64,000 nucleotides of DNA from Streptomyces sp. NRRL WC-3626 (GTDB lineage: Bacteria > Actinomycetota > Actinomycetes > Streptomycetales > Streptomycetaceae): the NCBI RefSeq assembly GCF_000718785.1, contig NZ_JOCA01000030.1, forward strand, positions 62,001-126,000, given 5' to 3'. The notes under the pieces were generated by a model. The model was not told the DNA's origin. It searched no databases and worked only from the letters and a program-made list of their open reading frames with translations. Position 1 is the first letter of the stretch. The number at the start of each line of letters is the position of its first letter. A program made the position numbers and the translations under genes. Below are positions 28,597-37,719 of the stretch, in pieces.

Positions 28597-29556
28597 ATGG
28601 TGGCGAAGAAGCCCGCCGTACAGCAGCCGGGACCGTCCGGCAGGCCCGGACCCGCTCTCACCGGCGGGGCCGGAAGCCCGGACGTGCCACCGGAGGCCGC
28701 GGCGACCCGCACGGCACCCGCCGCCGCCGAGCCGGCGCCGAAGAGGTCCCCCGCCCGGCGGACCCCGCCGACGGGCGCACAGGCCGGGGAGGCCCCCGCC
28801 AGGAGGGCGCCCGCGCGCGAGGCGTCGCGGGGGAAGGACGCCGTGAAGAAGACGGCCGCGAAGAGGGCGTCCACGCGGAAGGCGTCCGTGCAGAAGGCGG
28901 TGGCGGAAGCTGCCGGTGAAGGGGCGAGCGGAACGACGAAGGGCACCGCCGGGGCGGCTGCCGCCGACAAGGCGGCCGGGGCGGGGCGGCGGGACGGGGG
29001 CGTACAGGATGTGGCCGGGCACAGCGCGGCCGAGGACGCGGGCGCGGCGGATGCCGCGGCGCAGACGGGAGCGACGACGGTGAGTGCGAAGAAGACTCCT
29101 GGCACGGCCACGGCGGCGAAGAGCCCCGTACCCAAGGCCCGGATCGGTGTGGTGGATCCCGGCGACCTCGCGGTACGTCCGGGTGAGGATCCGTGGACCA
29201 CGGACGAGGTCGAGGAGGCGAGGGCCGAGCTGACCTCCGAGGTGCTGCGGCTGCGCGAGGAGATCGCCACCTCCGAGCGGTCACTGGCCGGCCTGATGCG
29301 GGACTCCGGCGACGGAGCGGGCGACGACGACGCCGACACCGGCACCAAGAACATCACGCGTGAGCACGAACTCTCGCTCGCCGCGAACGCGCGCGAGATG
29401 CTCAGCCAGTTCGAGCGCGCCCTGCAGCGCCTCGACGCCGGTACCTACGGCCTCTGCGAGAACTGCGGCAACCCCATCGGAAAGGCCCGTATGCAGGCAT
29501 TTCCCCGGGCCACCCTGTGTGTCGAGTGCAAGCAGAAGCAGGAGCGCCGGTACTGA
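28597..29556 (+). CDS. DksA/TraR-type zinc-finger protein with Ala/Lys-rich N-terminus
   Basis: Encodes 319 residues. Residues 1-190 are low-complexity Ala/Lys/Arg/Pro (for example KKTAAKRASTRKASVQKA), reminiscent of histone-H1-like tails. The C-terminal 120 residues form a coiled coil and a four-cysteine zinc finger (Cys287, Cys290, Cys308, Cys311) as in DksA/TraR proteins that enter the RNA polymerase secondary channel. Whether it binds polymerase or DNA is not known. The ATG at 28597 has GAAGGGG upstream. It is divergent from ileS and precedes lspA. Confidence 0.85.
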   Translation: MVAKKPAVQQPGPSGRPGPALTGGAGSPDVPPEAAATRTAPAAAEPAPKRSPARRTPPTGAQAGEAPARRAPAREASRGKDAVKKTAAKRASTRKASVQKAVAEAAGEGASGTTKGTAGAAAADKAAGAGRRDGGVQDVAGHSAAEDAGAADAAAQTGATTVSAKKTPGTATAAKSPVPKARIGVVDPGDLAVRPGEDPWTTDEVEEARAELTSEVLRLREEIATSERSLAGLMRDSGDGAGDDDADTGTKNITREHELSLAANAREMLSQFERALQRLDAGTYGLCENCGNPIGKARMQAFPRATLCVECKQKQERRY

Positions 29557-29623
29557 TCGGCGCACGCGCGGGACGTGCCGTACCCTCGTCCTTCAGTCAG
29601 GTACCTAGGGTTGAGGGACTCAC

Positions 29624-30220
29624 GTGGCAGAGGCGGAGCGCATCATCGGTACGCCGGACACCCCGGACGCGGACCGGGAGGAACAGGAAGCGGCCGGCGC
29701 CCGGGAGACGGCGGCGGAGACCGCGCGGCCCCGCGGCAAGCGGCGGATCGCCGTGCTGTTCGCCGTCGCCGTGTTCGCGTACGCCCTCGATCTGATCAGC
29801 AAGATGATCGTGGTGGCCGAGCTGGAGCACCAGGAGCCCATCGAGATCGTCGGCGACTGGCTGAGGTTCGAGGCGATCCGCAACGCGGGCGCGGCCTTCG
29901 GCTTCGGCGAGGCCTTCACCGTGATCTTCACGGTGATCGCCGCGTCCGTGATCGTGGTGATCATCCGCCTCGCCCGCAAGCTCTACAGCCTGCCGTGGGC
30001 GATCGCGCTGGGCCTGCTGCTCGGCGGCGCCCTCGGCAACCTCACCGACCGGATCTTCCGCTCGCCGGGCGTCTTCGAGGGCGCGGTGGTCGACTTCATC
30101 GCGCCCAAGCACTTCGCCGTGTTCAACCTGGCGGACTCGGCGATCGTGTGCGGCGGCATCCTGATCGTGCTGCTGTCGTTCCGGGGCCTCGATCCGGACG
30201 GCACCGTCCACAAGGACTGA
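29624..30220 (+). CDS. lspA: lipoprotein signal peptidase LspA
   Basis: Encodes 198 residues. It removes the signal peptide of diacylglyceryl-modified prolipoproteins in the membrane. Four hydrophobic helices are seen after an acidic N-terminal extension of about 35 residues. [10 protein letters not shown] is conserved, and the catalytic aspartates are Asp142 in GNLTDR and Asp171 in FNLADSA. GTG start. The pseudouridine synthase follows after 43 bases. Confidence 0.95.
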   Translation: MAEAERIIGTPDTPDADREEQEAAGARETAAETARPRGKRRIAVLFAVAVFAYALDLISKMIVVAELEHQEPIEIVGDWLRFEAIRNAGAAFGFGEAFTVIFTVIAASVIVVIIRLARKLYSLPWAIALGLLLGGALGNLTDRIFRSPGVFEGAVVDFIAPKHFAVFNLADSAIVCGGILIVLLSFRGLDPDGTVHKD

Positions 30221-30263
30221 ACGCGCGTACGGCGCCGTCCGGCCCGTCCGGCATACTCGACGG

Positions 30264-31208
30264 GTGAGCACGATTCCCGAGATCCGTACCCTGCCCGTGC
30301 CCGACGGCCTGGAGGGCGAGCGCGTCGACGCCGCCATCTCCCGCATGTTCGGCTTCTCCCGTACCAAGGCGGCCGAACTCGCCGCCGCGGGGAAGGTCAC
30401 GGTCGACGGGTCGGTGGTCGGCAAGTCCGAGCGGGTCAGCGGCGGCGCCTGGCTCGAGGTGGAGATGCCGCAGGCACCCGCGCCGGTGCAGGTCGTCGCC
30501 GAGCCGGTCGAGGGCATGGAGATCGTGCACGACGACGACGACGTGGTCGTGATCGTCAAGCCGGTCGGCGTCGCCGCCCACCCCTCGCCCGGCTGGACCG
30601 GTCCGACGGTGATCGGCGGTCTCGCCGCCGCCGGGTACCGCATCTCGACCTCCGGCGCCGCCGAGCGCCAGGGCATCGTGCACCGCCTCGACGTCGGCAC
30701 CTCGGGGCTGATGGTCGTCGCCAAGTCGGAGCGCGCGTACACGTCGCTGAAGCGCCAGTTCAAGGAGCGCACGGTCGACAAGCGCTACCACACCCTCGTC
30801 CAGGGCCACCCGGACCCGACCAGCGGCACCATCGACGCCCCCATCGGCCGCCACCCGCAGCACGACTACAAGTGGGCGGTCACCGCCGAGGGCAAGCCGT
30901 CCGTCACGCACTACGACCTCATCGAGGCGTTCCGCGCCGCGTCCCTCCTCGACGTCAAGCTGGAGACCGGCCGCACCCACCAGATCCGCGTCCACATGGC
31001 CGCCCACCGGCACCCCTGCGTCGGCGACCTGACCTACGGCGCCGATCCGACGCTCGCCAAGCGCCTGCGCCTGACCCGCCAGTGGCTGCACGCCGTACGG
31101 CTCGGCTTCGAGCACCCCGGCGACGGCCAGTGGGTGGAGTTCTCCTGCGAGTACCCCGACGACCTGCGGCAGGCGCTGGACCAGGTCCGTGAGGAGACCT
31201 ACGCGTGA
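30264..31208 (+). CDS. RluD-family 23S rRNA pseudouridine synthase
   Basis: Encodes 314 residues. An N-terminal S4 RNA-binding domain (about 15-75) precedes the synthase domain with [17 protein letters not shown], where Asp143 is the catalytic aspartate, and [11 protein letters not shown]. Related enzymes modify helix 69 of 23S rRNA, but exact target bases cannot be read from the sequence. The pairing lspA-rluD is common in bacteria. Its stop overlaps the start of the GNAT gene (GTGA). Confidence 0.93.
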   Translation: MSTIPEIRTLPVPDGLEGERVDAAISRMFGFSRTKAAELAAAGKVTVDGSVVGKSERVSGGAWLEVEMPQAPAPVQVVAEPVEGMEIVHDDDDVVVIVKPVGVAAHPSPGWTGPTVIGGLAAAGYRISTSGAAERQGIVHRLDVGTSGLMVVAKSERAYTSLKRQFKERTVDKRYHTLVQGHPDPTSGTIDAPIGRHPQHDYKWAVTAEGKPSVTHYDLIEAFRAASLLDVKLETGRTHQIRVHMAAHRHPCVGDLTYGADPTLAKRLRLTRQWLHAVRLGFEHPGDGQWVEFSCEYPDDLRQALDQVREETYA

Positions 31209-31672
31209 GCGGGGCCCACACCGTCCGCGTGGCCGTGGAGCCCGCCGACCGTGAGGCCTGCTTCGCGGTCCGCAAGGACGTCTTCGTCGCCGAGCAGGGC
31301 GTCCCCGAGGACATCGAGTACGACGCCCACGACGCCGGCGCCGTCCATGTGCTGGCGATGGGGGAGGACGGCATCCCCCTCGGCACCGGCCGGCTGCTGC
31401 ACGGCGAGGCCGCCGCGGCGAAGAACGGCGGCGACCCGGCCGTCGGCTCGCTGGGCCGCCTCGCGGTGACCCGCGAGGCGCGCGGCCTCGGCGTCGGCGC
31501 GGCGCTGGTGCGCGCCATCGAGGAGGCGGCCCGCGCGCGGGGCCTCACCGCCGTGGACCTGCACGCCCAGACCCACGCCCTCGGTTTCTACGAGCGGCTG
31601 GGCTACGAGGCCTACGGGCCCGAGTTCCCGGACGCCGGGATGCCGCACCGGGCGATGCGGCGCGTTCTGTAG
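31205..31672 (+). CDS. GNAT-family N-acetyltransferase
   Basis: Encodes 155 residues of the ElaA-like GNAT type. The acetyl-CoA loop is the segment [20 protein letters not shown], and the C-terminal [18 protein letters not shown] resembles ElaA proteins. The substrate is unknown. The GTG start overlaps the rluD stop, so the two are translationally coupled. Confidence 0.88.
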   Translation: MSGAHTVRVAVEPADREACFAVRKDVFVAEQGVPEDIEYDAHDAGAVHVLAMGEDGIPLGTGRLLHGEAAAAKNGGDPAVGSLGRLAVTREARGLGVGAALVRAIEEAARARGLTAVDLHAQTHALGFYERLGYEAYGPEFPDAGMPHRAMRRVL

Positions 31673-31759
31673 CGGAGGGCGCGAACGGCCGGGCAGGGGC
31701 GTCGGCGTGGCACGCTGGAGATCAGCCCGCCGTTCGTCGATCCGCCCGGAGACCTGACC

Positions 31760-33346
31760 GTGGATCAGTTGACCCTGCTGTTCGCCCTGCTGCTCGGGGC
31801 CGTGGTGAGTGTCCCGGTCGGGGAGCGGCTCGGGCTGCCCGCGCCGGTGCTGATGACGGTCCTCGGGGCCGTACTGGCGCTGATGGAGTTCGTACCCAAC
31901 GTCGACATCCCGCCCGACCTGATCCTCCCGCTGCTGCTGCCGCCCCTGCTCCACGCCGCCGTACGGCGGACCTCCTGGCGGCAGTTCGCGGCGAACGTCA
32001 GACCGATCCTGCTGCTCGCGGTGGCGCTGGTCTTCGTCACCATGCTGTGCGTGGCCGCCGTCGCCCACGCGATCGTGCCGGGGCTGCCGCTCGCCGCCGC
32101 CTTCGCCCTCGGCGCCCTGGTCGCGCCGCCCGACCCGGTCGCGGCGACCGCCGTCGCCGGGAAGCTGGGACTGCCGCGCCGGCTGGTGTCGATCCTCGAG
32201 GGCGAGGGACTGTTCAACGACGTCACGGCGATCGTCCTCTACAACGTGGCCATCGCCGCCGCCGTCGGCGGCAGCTTCTCCGCCTGGGACGCCGGGCTCG
32301 ACCTGGTGCTCTCGGCCGTGGTGGCGGTGGCGGTCGGGCTCGCGCTGGGCTGGGGCGCCAACAAGCTGATGGACCTCCTCGGGGACGCGACCCTGCAGAT
32401 CGGGCTCAGCCTGCTGGTGCCGTACGCCTCCTACGTCCTGGCCGAGGAACTGCACGGCTCGGGTGTGCTCGCCGTGCTCACCACGGCGCTGTTCCTCGTC
32501 GAGTACGCCACCGACGCCGACGACGTCATGACCCGGCTCGCCGGGCACACCTTCTGGGACATCGTCGACACCCTGGTCACCGGCGTCGCGTTCGGACTGG
32601 TCGGGCTCGAACTGCACAACGCGGTGAACACCGCGGCCGGCCACTGGGGCGAACTGCTGGCCTGGGCGGCCGCGATCGTGGGCGTGGTCGTCCTGGTACG
32701 GCTGCTGTGGCTGCTGCCGGCGACCTGGCTGACGCAGCGGCTGCACGCCGCGCGGGACACCGCCGAGGAGATTCCGGTGAGCTGGCGCGAGACCGTGGTG
32801 ATGTGGTGGGCCGGGATGCGCGGGGTGGCCTCGGTCGCACTGGCGCTCGCCATCCCGCTGGAGACCGACGCCGGAGCGGACTTCCCCGGCCGGGGCGAGA
32901 TCGTCTTCATCGCGTTCGGCGTCATCATGGCGACCCTGCTGGTGCAGGGGCTGACCCTTCCCTGGCTGGTGGGGAAGCTGGGCGTGCGCGCCGACTCCGG
33001 GCGTGAGAAGGAGCTCGAGCACGACCTGGCCGTAAGGGCGGCCAAGGCGGCGAAACGCCGGCTGCGGGAGATCGAGGAGGTCGAGGACCTGCCGGAGGAT
33101 CTGTCCGAGCAGATGCTGCGCAGCGCGTTCGACATCGGGGTGCGGATCAGCCCCGACATCGCGGCGGACGAACGGCGGGAGGCGCACCGGCAGCGGGCGC
33201 GGCGGCTGAAGCGGGTGCGGGAGATTCAGCGGGAGATGCTGAGCGCAGCCCGGCACGAGGTGCTCGCGGCGCGGAGCGAGGCGGGAGCGGATCCGGAGGT
33301 CGTCGACCGGGTGCTGCGGCATCTGGATGTGCGCAGCCTGCGCTGA
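31760..33346 (+). CDS. CPA1-family Na+/H+ antiporter
   Basis: Encodes 528 residues. About twelve hydrophobic helices span residues 1-410, with LVAPPDPVAATAVAGKLGLP and EGEGLFNDVTAIVLYN as the ion-binding signatures of the CPA1 family. A charged cytoplasmic tail of about 120 residues (many Arg/Glu, coiled-coil-like) follows. It probably exports Na+ (or K+) in exchange for protons. GTG start at VDQLTLLFALLLG. It appears to be its own transcription unit. Confidence 0.9.
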   Translation: MDQLTLLFALLLGAVVSVPVGERLGLPAPVLMTVLGAVLALMEFVPNVDIPPDLILPLLLPPLLHAAVRRTSWRQFAANVRPILLLAVALVFVTMLCVAAVAHAIVPGLPLAAAFALGALVAPPDPVAATAVAGKLGLPRRLVSILEGEGLFNDVTAIVLYNVAIAAAVGGSFSAWDAGLDLVLSAVVAVAVGLALGWGANKLMDLLGDATLQIGLSLLVPYASYVLAEELHGSGVLAVLTTALFLVEYATDADDVMTRLAGHTFWDIVDTLVTGVAFGLVGLELHNAVNTAAGHWGELLAWAAAIVGVVVLVRLLWLLPATWLTQRLHAARDTAEEIPVSWRETVVMWWAGMRGVASVALALAIPLETDAGADFPGRGEIVFIAFGVIMATLLVQGLTLPWLVGKLGVRADSGREKELEHDLAVRAAKAAKRRLREIEEVEDLPEDLSEQMLRSAFDIGVRISPDIAADERREAHRQRARRLKRVREIQREMLSAARHEVLAARSEAGADPEVVDRVLRHLDVRSLR

Positions 33347-33443
33347 GTCCTGGAGTTCTCCCACCCGCGCACCGCACGTCCCGGTCACTCGGGAAGCGGG
33401 CGATTCCCGCGGGCGCTTGGCGGGGTTGGCCGCCTCAGGTTCG

Positions 33444-33449
33444 TAAAGT
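33444..33449 (+). promoter_or_regulatory. -10 box for a leaderless SDR transcript
   Basis: TAAAGT lies six bases before the ATG at 33456, the spacing expected when transcription begins at the start codon. No ribosome-binding site is present. A clear -35 is not seen. Confidence 0.5.
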
Positions 33450-33455
33450 GACGTC

Positions 33456-34187
33456 ATGCATCGGAATGTCGTCATCAGCGGAGGCGGTACCGGGATCGGG
33501 CTCGCCGCCGCGCGTGTGTTCGCCGCCGGCGGGGACCGGGTGCTGCTGCTCGGACGCCGGGGTGACGTGCTGGAGCGGGCCGCGGTGCCCGGCGCCCTGA
33601 CATACGCCGCCGACCTCGCCGACCCCGGCGCCGTGCGCGGAGTCGCCGGTTTCGTGGGCGGGGAGTTCGGCGCCGTGGACGTACTGATCCACGGCGCCGA
33701 AGGCGACGGGCCCCTGGAGCCCCCGGCGGGCGGCGACGACCCGCTCGACGCCGTCGCCCACTCCTGGACCGTCAACTTCCGGCTCAACCTGCTCACCGCC
33801 GCCCTGCTCACCGAGGCCCTGAAGCACCGGCTCGCCGAACCCGGCGGGCGTGTGCTCTTCCTCAGCTCCCTCGCCGCCTACCAGGGCCGCGGCGAGCCGG
33901 CGTACGCGGCCGCCAAGGCCGGGCTGCACCCGTACGCCCATGCCCTCGCCCGGGAACTGGGCCCGCACGGCATCACCGTGAACGTGGTCGCCCCCGGCTA
34001 CATCGAGGACCCCGGCGACGACCCCGACGAGGACCCGCGTCACCGGATGACCGGCCAGACCCTGGACGGGCGCGCCGGAACGCCCGGGGACGTCGCCGCG
34101 ACCCTGCACTGGCTCGCCTCCCCGGGCGCCGGACACATCACCTCGCAGATCATCCAGGTCAACGGCGGCGCCGAACGCGGACACTGA
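33456..34187 (+). CDS. short-chain dehydrogenase/reductase
   Basis: Encodes 243 residues. Cofactor motif GGGTGIG at 9-15 and catalytic YAAAK with an upstream serine (LFLSSLAAYQG) identify a classical SDR; substrate and cofactor preference are unknown. HITSQIIQVNGG is the typical C-terminal motif of FabG-like members. The transcript is probably leaderless. It converges with the MscS gene with only eight bases between them. Confidence 0.9.
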   Translation: MHRNVVISGGGTGIGLAAARVFAAGGDRVLLLGRRGDVLERAAVPGALTYAADLADPGAVRGVAGFVGGEFGAVDVLIHGAEGDGPLEPPAGGDDPLDAVAHSWTVNFRLNLLTAALLTEALKHRLAEPGGRVLFLSSLAAYQGRGEPAYAAAKAGLHPYAHALARELGPHGITVNVVAPGYIEDPGDDPDEDPRHRMTGQTLDGRAGTPGDVAATLHWLASPGAGHITSQIIQVNGGAERGH

Positions 34188-34195
34188 GCGGGCGG

Positions 34196-35311
34196 TCAGC
34201 GCTCCCGCGGATGCGGGTGCACGCGGCGGGCCGCCGGTACGCCGTCGGACGCGCGGTGTTCCCGCCGGCCGGGCGGCGGCACCGCGTCGGACGCGTTGAC
34301 CTTGGGCAGGGCGTAGGGGTGTTCGGCGGCCAGCCAGCGGAGCATCTGCTCGCGGACCGTGACCCGTACCGTCCAGATGTCGTCCGCGTCCTTGGCCGTC
34401 GCCAGCGCCCGCACCTCCATGGTGCTGGGGGTGCTGTCCGTCACGGTCAGGTTGAACGCGCGGCCGTCCCAGGCCGGGCACTCCCGCAGGATGTCCCGGA
34501 GCCTCTCGCGCATCGCGTCCAGCGGGGCCGAGTGGTCGAGGTGCCAGAAGACGGTGCCCGTCATCTGCGGCGTCCCGCGCGACCAGTTCTCGAACGGCTG
34601 GGACGTGAAGTACGACACCGGCATGGTGATCCGGCGCTCGTCCCAGGTGCGCACGGTCAGGAAGGTCAGCGTGATCTCCTCGACCGTGCCCCACTCACCG
34701 TCCACGACCACCGTGTCGCCGATGCGCACCATGTCGCCGAAGGCGATCTGCAGCCCGGCGAACATATTGCCCAGCGTGGACTGGGCGGCCACACCGGCGA
34801 CGATGCCGAGGATTCCGGCCGAGGCCAGCAGCGAGGCCCCGGCCGCCCGCATCGCGGGGAAGGTCAGCAGCATCGCGGCCACCGCCACCACACCGACGAC
34901 CGCGGAGACCACCCGCCGGATCAGCGTCACCTGGGTGCGCACCCGGCGGACCCGGGCGGGATCGCGTTCGCGGTGGTTGCTGGCGTAGCGCGTGTACGTG
35001 GTCTCCACCACGGCGGCCGCGATCCTGATCGCCAGCCAGGCGGCCGACCCGATCAGCACCAGCGTCAGGGCCCGCCCGAGGCCGGCCTCGTGGTCCTCCA
35101 GCAGCTGTGCCTCGTCGTACGAACCTCTCAGCAACGCCGCGAACAGCACCAGCTGGTAGGGGACCCGGCCGCGGCGCAGCAGGCCCCACAGCGGGGTCTC
35201 GTGGTGGCGTTCGTCGGCCTTGCGCAGCAGCAGGTCGGTGGCCCAGCCGAGCAGCAGGGTGAGCACGACCGAGCCGCCGACCACGATCAATGGGCGGAGC
35301 ACGTCATCCAT
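34196..35311 (-). CDS. MscS-family mechanosensitive channel
   Basis: Encodes 371 residues. Four hydrophobic segments (about 7-28, 50-65, 80-100 and 125-165) precede the MscS pore and beta domain, with GILGIVAGVAAQSTLGNMFAGLQIAFGD-type pore-lining sequence (positions about 165-195) and GDTVVVDGEWGTVEEITLTF. It would relieve hypo-osmotic stress. The ATG at 35311 is chosen; the open frame upstream is short and not conserved. The tail is Arg/His-rich. Confidence 0.9.
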   Translation of the reverse strand: MDDVLRPLIVVGGSVVLTLLLGWATDLLLRKADERHHETPLWGLLRRGRVPYQLVLFAALLRGSYDEAQLLEDHEAGLGRALTLVLIGSAAWLAIRIAAAVVETTYTRYASNHRERDPARVRRVRTQVTLIRRVVSAVVGVVAVAAMLLTFPAMRAAGASLLASAGILGIVAGVAAQSTLGNMFAGLQIAFGDMVRIGDTVVVDGEWGTVEEITLTFLTVRTWDERRITMPVSYFTSQPFENWSRGTPQMTGTVFWHLDHSAPLDAMRERLRDILRECPAWDGRAFNLTVTDSTPSTMEVRALATAKDADDIWTVRVTVREQMLRWLAAEHPYALPKVNASDAVPPPGRREHRASDGVPAARRVHPHPRER

Positions 35312-35418
35312 GCCCCCGAACGTAACCGCCCCGGGCCGGGTCTGAACATGTGACTTCCGCACGATCGCGGGTAGTGCCGCGATCCTTCCCCGTCACACCG
35401 GCTGGCACCATGGGCCTC

Positions 35419-35994
35419 ATGAACATCATGCTCTTTCACTCGACCTTCGGTCCGCGGCCCGCGGTGCACCGGGCCGCGGACCGGCTGCGTGCCGCCGGAC
35501 ACGAGGTGTGGACACCCGACCTCTTCGAGGGCCGTACGTTCGACGAGGTCGAGGAGGCCAGGGCGTACAAGGACGGGATCGGCAAGGAGGAGCTGCTGAA
35601 GCGGGCCGTGCTGGCCGCCGCGCCCTACTCGGAGCGCGGGCTGGTGTACGCGGGCTTCTCCCTGGGCGCCGCCGTGGCGCAGACGCTGGCGCTGGGTGAC
35701 GGCAGGGCGCGCGGACTGCTGCTTCTGCACGGTACGTCGGACATCGCGGAGAACGCCTCGGTGGACGAACTGCCGGTGCAGCTGCACGTCGCCGAGCCGG
35801 ACCCGTTCGAGACCGACGACTGGCTGAGCGCCTGGTATCTGCGGATGGGCCGGGCCGGCGCGGACGTCGAGGTGTACCGGTACGCGGGCGCCGGGCACCT
35901 CTACACGGACTCCGATCTGCCGGACTACGACGAGGAGGCCGCCGAGGCCACCTGGCGGGTGGCGCTCGGCTTCCTCGACTCGCTGGACGACTGA
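35419..35994 (+). CDS. dienelactone hydrolase-family protein
   Basis: Encodes 191 residues with an alpha/beta-hydrolase fold. The nucleophile elbow AGFSLGAA carries Ser rather than the Cys of true dienelactone hydrolases. The acid is probably in AEPDPFETDDW and the base in GAGHLYTDSDLPDYDEEAA, a typical DLH ending. Start chosen at MNIMLFHST; an ATG three codons earlier is equally possible. No strong ribosome site is present. The substrate is unknown. Confidence 0.85.
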   Translation: MNIMLFHSTFGPRPAVHRAADRLRAAGHEVWTPDLFEGRTFDEVEEARAYKDGIGKEELLKRAVLAAAPYSERGLVYAGFSLGAAVAQTLALGDGRARGLLLLHGTSDIAENASVDELPVQLHVAEPDPFETDDWLSAWYLRMGRAGADVEVYRYAGAGHLYTDSDLPDYDEEAAEATWRVALGFLDSLDD

Positions 35995-36028
35995 ATCAGG
36001 GAACCGTCACACGGTCGGACGACCGGGT

Positions 36029-36844
36029 TCAGGCCTTCAGCGCCGCGTCGACGGCCGTGTTGAACTCCTCCACCGTCATGGGCGCGTTCTCTCCGTCGGA
36101 GCCGGTGACCTTCTTGCCGTCCATCATCAGCGTCGGGGTGCCCCGGACGCCCTCGGTGTTGTCGAACACGTCGGACATCTCCAGCGCCCACTTGTCGTAG
36201 GTGCCGTTCTTCACGGCCGTCTGGAAGGCCTTGTTGTTCTTCAGGGCGTCGACCGTGTCGGCGACCTTGATCAGGTACGCGTCGTCGGCGAACTTGTCGT
36301 CCGACTCCTCGGGGTGGTACTCGGCCGAGTAGAGCGCGCTCTTGTAGGCGACGAACGCGTCGGGGCCGACGTTCAGCGCGGCGCCCAGGGCGCTCAGGGC
36401 GTTCTTGGAACCCTCACCGGTCAGGCCGCGGTCCAGGAACGAGGCGCCTATGAAGCGGATCTTGTACTTGCCGTCCTCGACGTCCTTCTCGATGGTCTTG
36501 CCGACCGTCTGCTCGAACGAGGCGCAGACCGGGCAGCGCGGGTCCTCGTACAGTTCCAGGGTCTTCTTCGCGTCGGAATTGCCGACGACGACGGTCGTGC
36601 CGTTCTCACCGCTGGTGTTGGCCGGCTTGACGAGCTTGTCGTTCTTCGCCGCCTCCCAGTAGTCCGGCTTGTTGGCCTGGACGACCGCGTAGCCGATGCC
36701 GCCGGCCGCGGCCAGCACACCGACGACCGACGCGGCGACGACGAGCTGCCGCTTGATCTTCGACTTCTTCGCCTGGCGCTCGCGCTCCACGCGCAGCCGC
36801 TCTCGGGCCGCCGACTTCGCCGCCTGGCTGTTCCGCTTGCTCAT
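36029..36844 (-). CDS. membrane-anchored DsbA-like thioredoxin protein
   Basis: Encodes 271 residues. A Lys/Arg-rich cytoplasmic N-terminus (1-31) and one membrane anchor (about 33-54) precede an extracellular thioredoxin-fold domain with active site CPVC (about residue 103) and the cis-Pro loop RGTPTLMMDGKKV. It probably oxidises or isomerises disulfides of exported proteins. ATG start. The reverse-strand membrane protein upstream could form an operon with it. Confidence 0.9.
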   Translation of the reverse strand: MSKRNSQAAKSAARERLRVERERQAKKSKIKRQLVVAASVVGVLAAAGGIGYAVVQANKPDYWEAAKNDKLVKPANTSGENGTTVVVGNSDAKKTLELYEDPRCPVCASFEQTVGKTIEKDVEDGKYKIRFIGASFLDRGLTGEGSKNALSALGAALNVGPDAFVAYKSALYSAEYHPEESDDKFADDAYLIKVADTVDALKNNKAFQTAVKNGTYDKWALEMSDVFDNTEGVRGTPTLMMDGKKVTGSDGENAPMTVEEFNTAVDAALKA

Positions 36845-36940
36845 GGTGATGTCTCCACGGGGACGCGCACACGGGTCGTGTGCGGGATGACGTAAGGGGG
36901 ACTGCTGGTGCTCGGGGTGTTCGCCGGGGCGGGGAGCGCC

Positions 36941-37651
36941 TCAGGCGAAGGTGACGGAGCACGGCGGTCCGCGGCGTCCCAGGGAGTGCGCGAGGACCAG
37001 GGTCCGCGCCGTGGCGGTACGGGCCGGGGTCCGGGCCGGACGTCGGACCTCGGGGGCGCGGCGCACGGTCACCGCCGCGAAGGCCAGCAGCAGCGGCCGG
37101 ACCGCCGTCGAAGCCGTGGCCGCCACCGCGCTCAGCACCTGGGCCAGCGCCCGCTCGCCCCGGCGCAGCCACGCGGCGGCGAACAGCCCCACCCCGATGT
37201 GCGCGCCCAGCAGCGCCCAGGCGACCGCCGGGTCGGCCTGGGCGAGGAGCACCGCCAGGCGGTCGCCGTTCCCCGCGGCGGAGCCGGTGACCCGGGCGAG
37301 CGGCGCGCCCACCCCGGCCCCGTCACCGCACAGCACGTCGAAGCCGAAGGAACGCAGCGGGCCCGCGACCGGGCCGCCCATCCGGCCGTAACAGACGTGC
37401 TGGCCGGTGGTGAAGACGGTGTCGGCGGCCAGCTCCAGCGGGATCAGCAGGGCGGCGATCCGCCCGAAGGAACGCTCCCGCCCCGCCAGGGCGTACGCCA
37501 GTGCGAAGACGGCGGCGGCGATCACGGCCACCGTGTTCAGCGGCAGCGGAACCCCGGACAGCAGCACGTGCGACGCGGCGCTGAGCGTCACGACGACGGC
37601 CGTGAACAGCGCCGCGCGAACGGCTCTGAGCTGGGTTCCGGATATGTCCAT
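36941..37651 (-). CDS. unknown integral membrane protein
   Basis: Encodes 236 residues with about five hydrophobic segments and a basic C-terminus ending in RRGPPCSVTFA. Two cysteines (in HVCYGRMGG and DVLCGDG) face the same loop. I do not recognise a functional family. It is 96 bases upstream of the DsbA-like gene on the same strand, which hints at a redox or envelope partner, but that is inference. ATG start; the coding region is strongly GC-biased. Confidence 0.75.
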   Translation of the reverse strand: MDISGTQLRAVRAALFTAVVVTLSAASHVLLSGVPLPLNTVAVIAAAVFALAYALAGRERSFGRIAALLIPLELAADTVFTTGQHVCYGRMGGPVAGPLRSFGFDVLCGDGAGVGAPLARVTGSAAGNGDRLAVLLAQADPAVAWALLGAHIGVGLFAAAWLRRGERALAQVLSAVAATASTAVRPLLLAFAAVTVRRAPEVRRPARTPARTATARTLVLAHSLGRRGPPCSVTFA

Positions 37652-37719
37652 GGCGGGAACGAGTGTGTCACGTGCTCCGGTAAGGGATCCCTAAAGGGTT
37701 CCTGTGGATGTGCGGATGG

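Noticed and set aside
33396..33410. GCGGG/CCCGC hairpin after the antiporter gene
   Set aside because: Five-base arms are too short to call a terminator in such GC-rich DNA.
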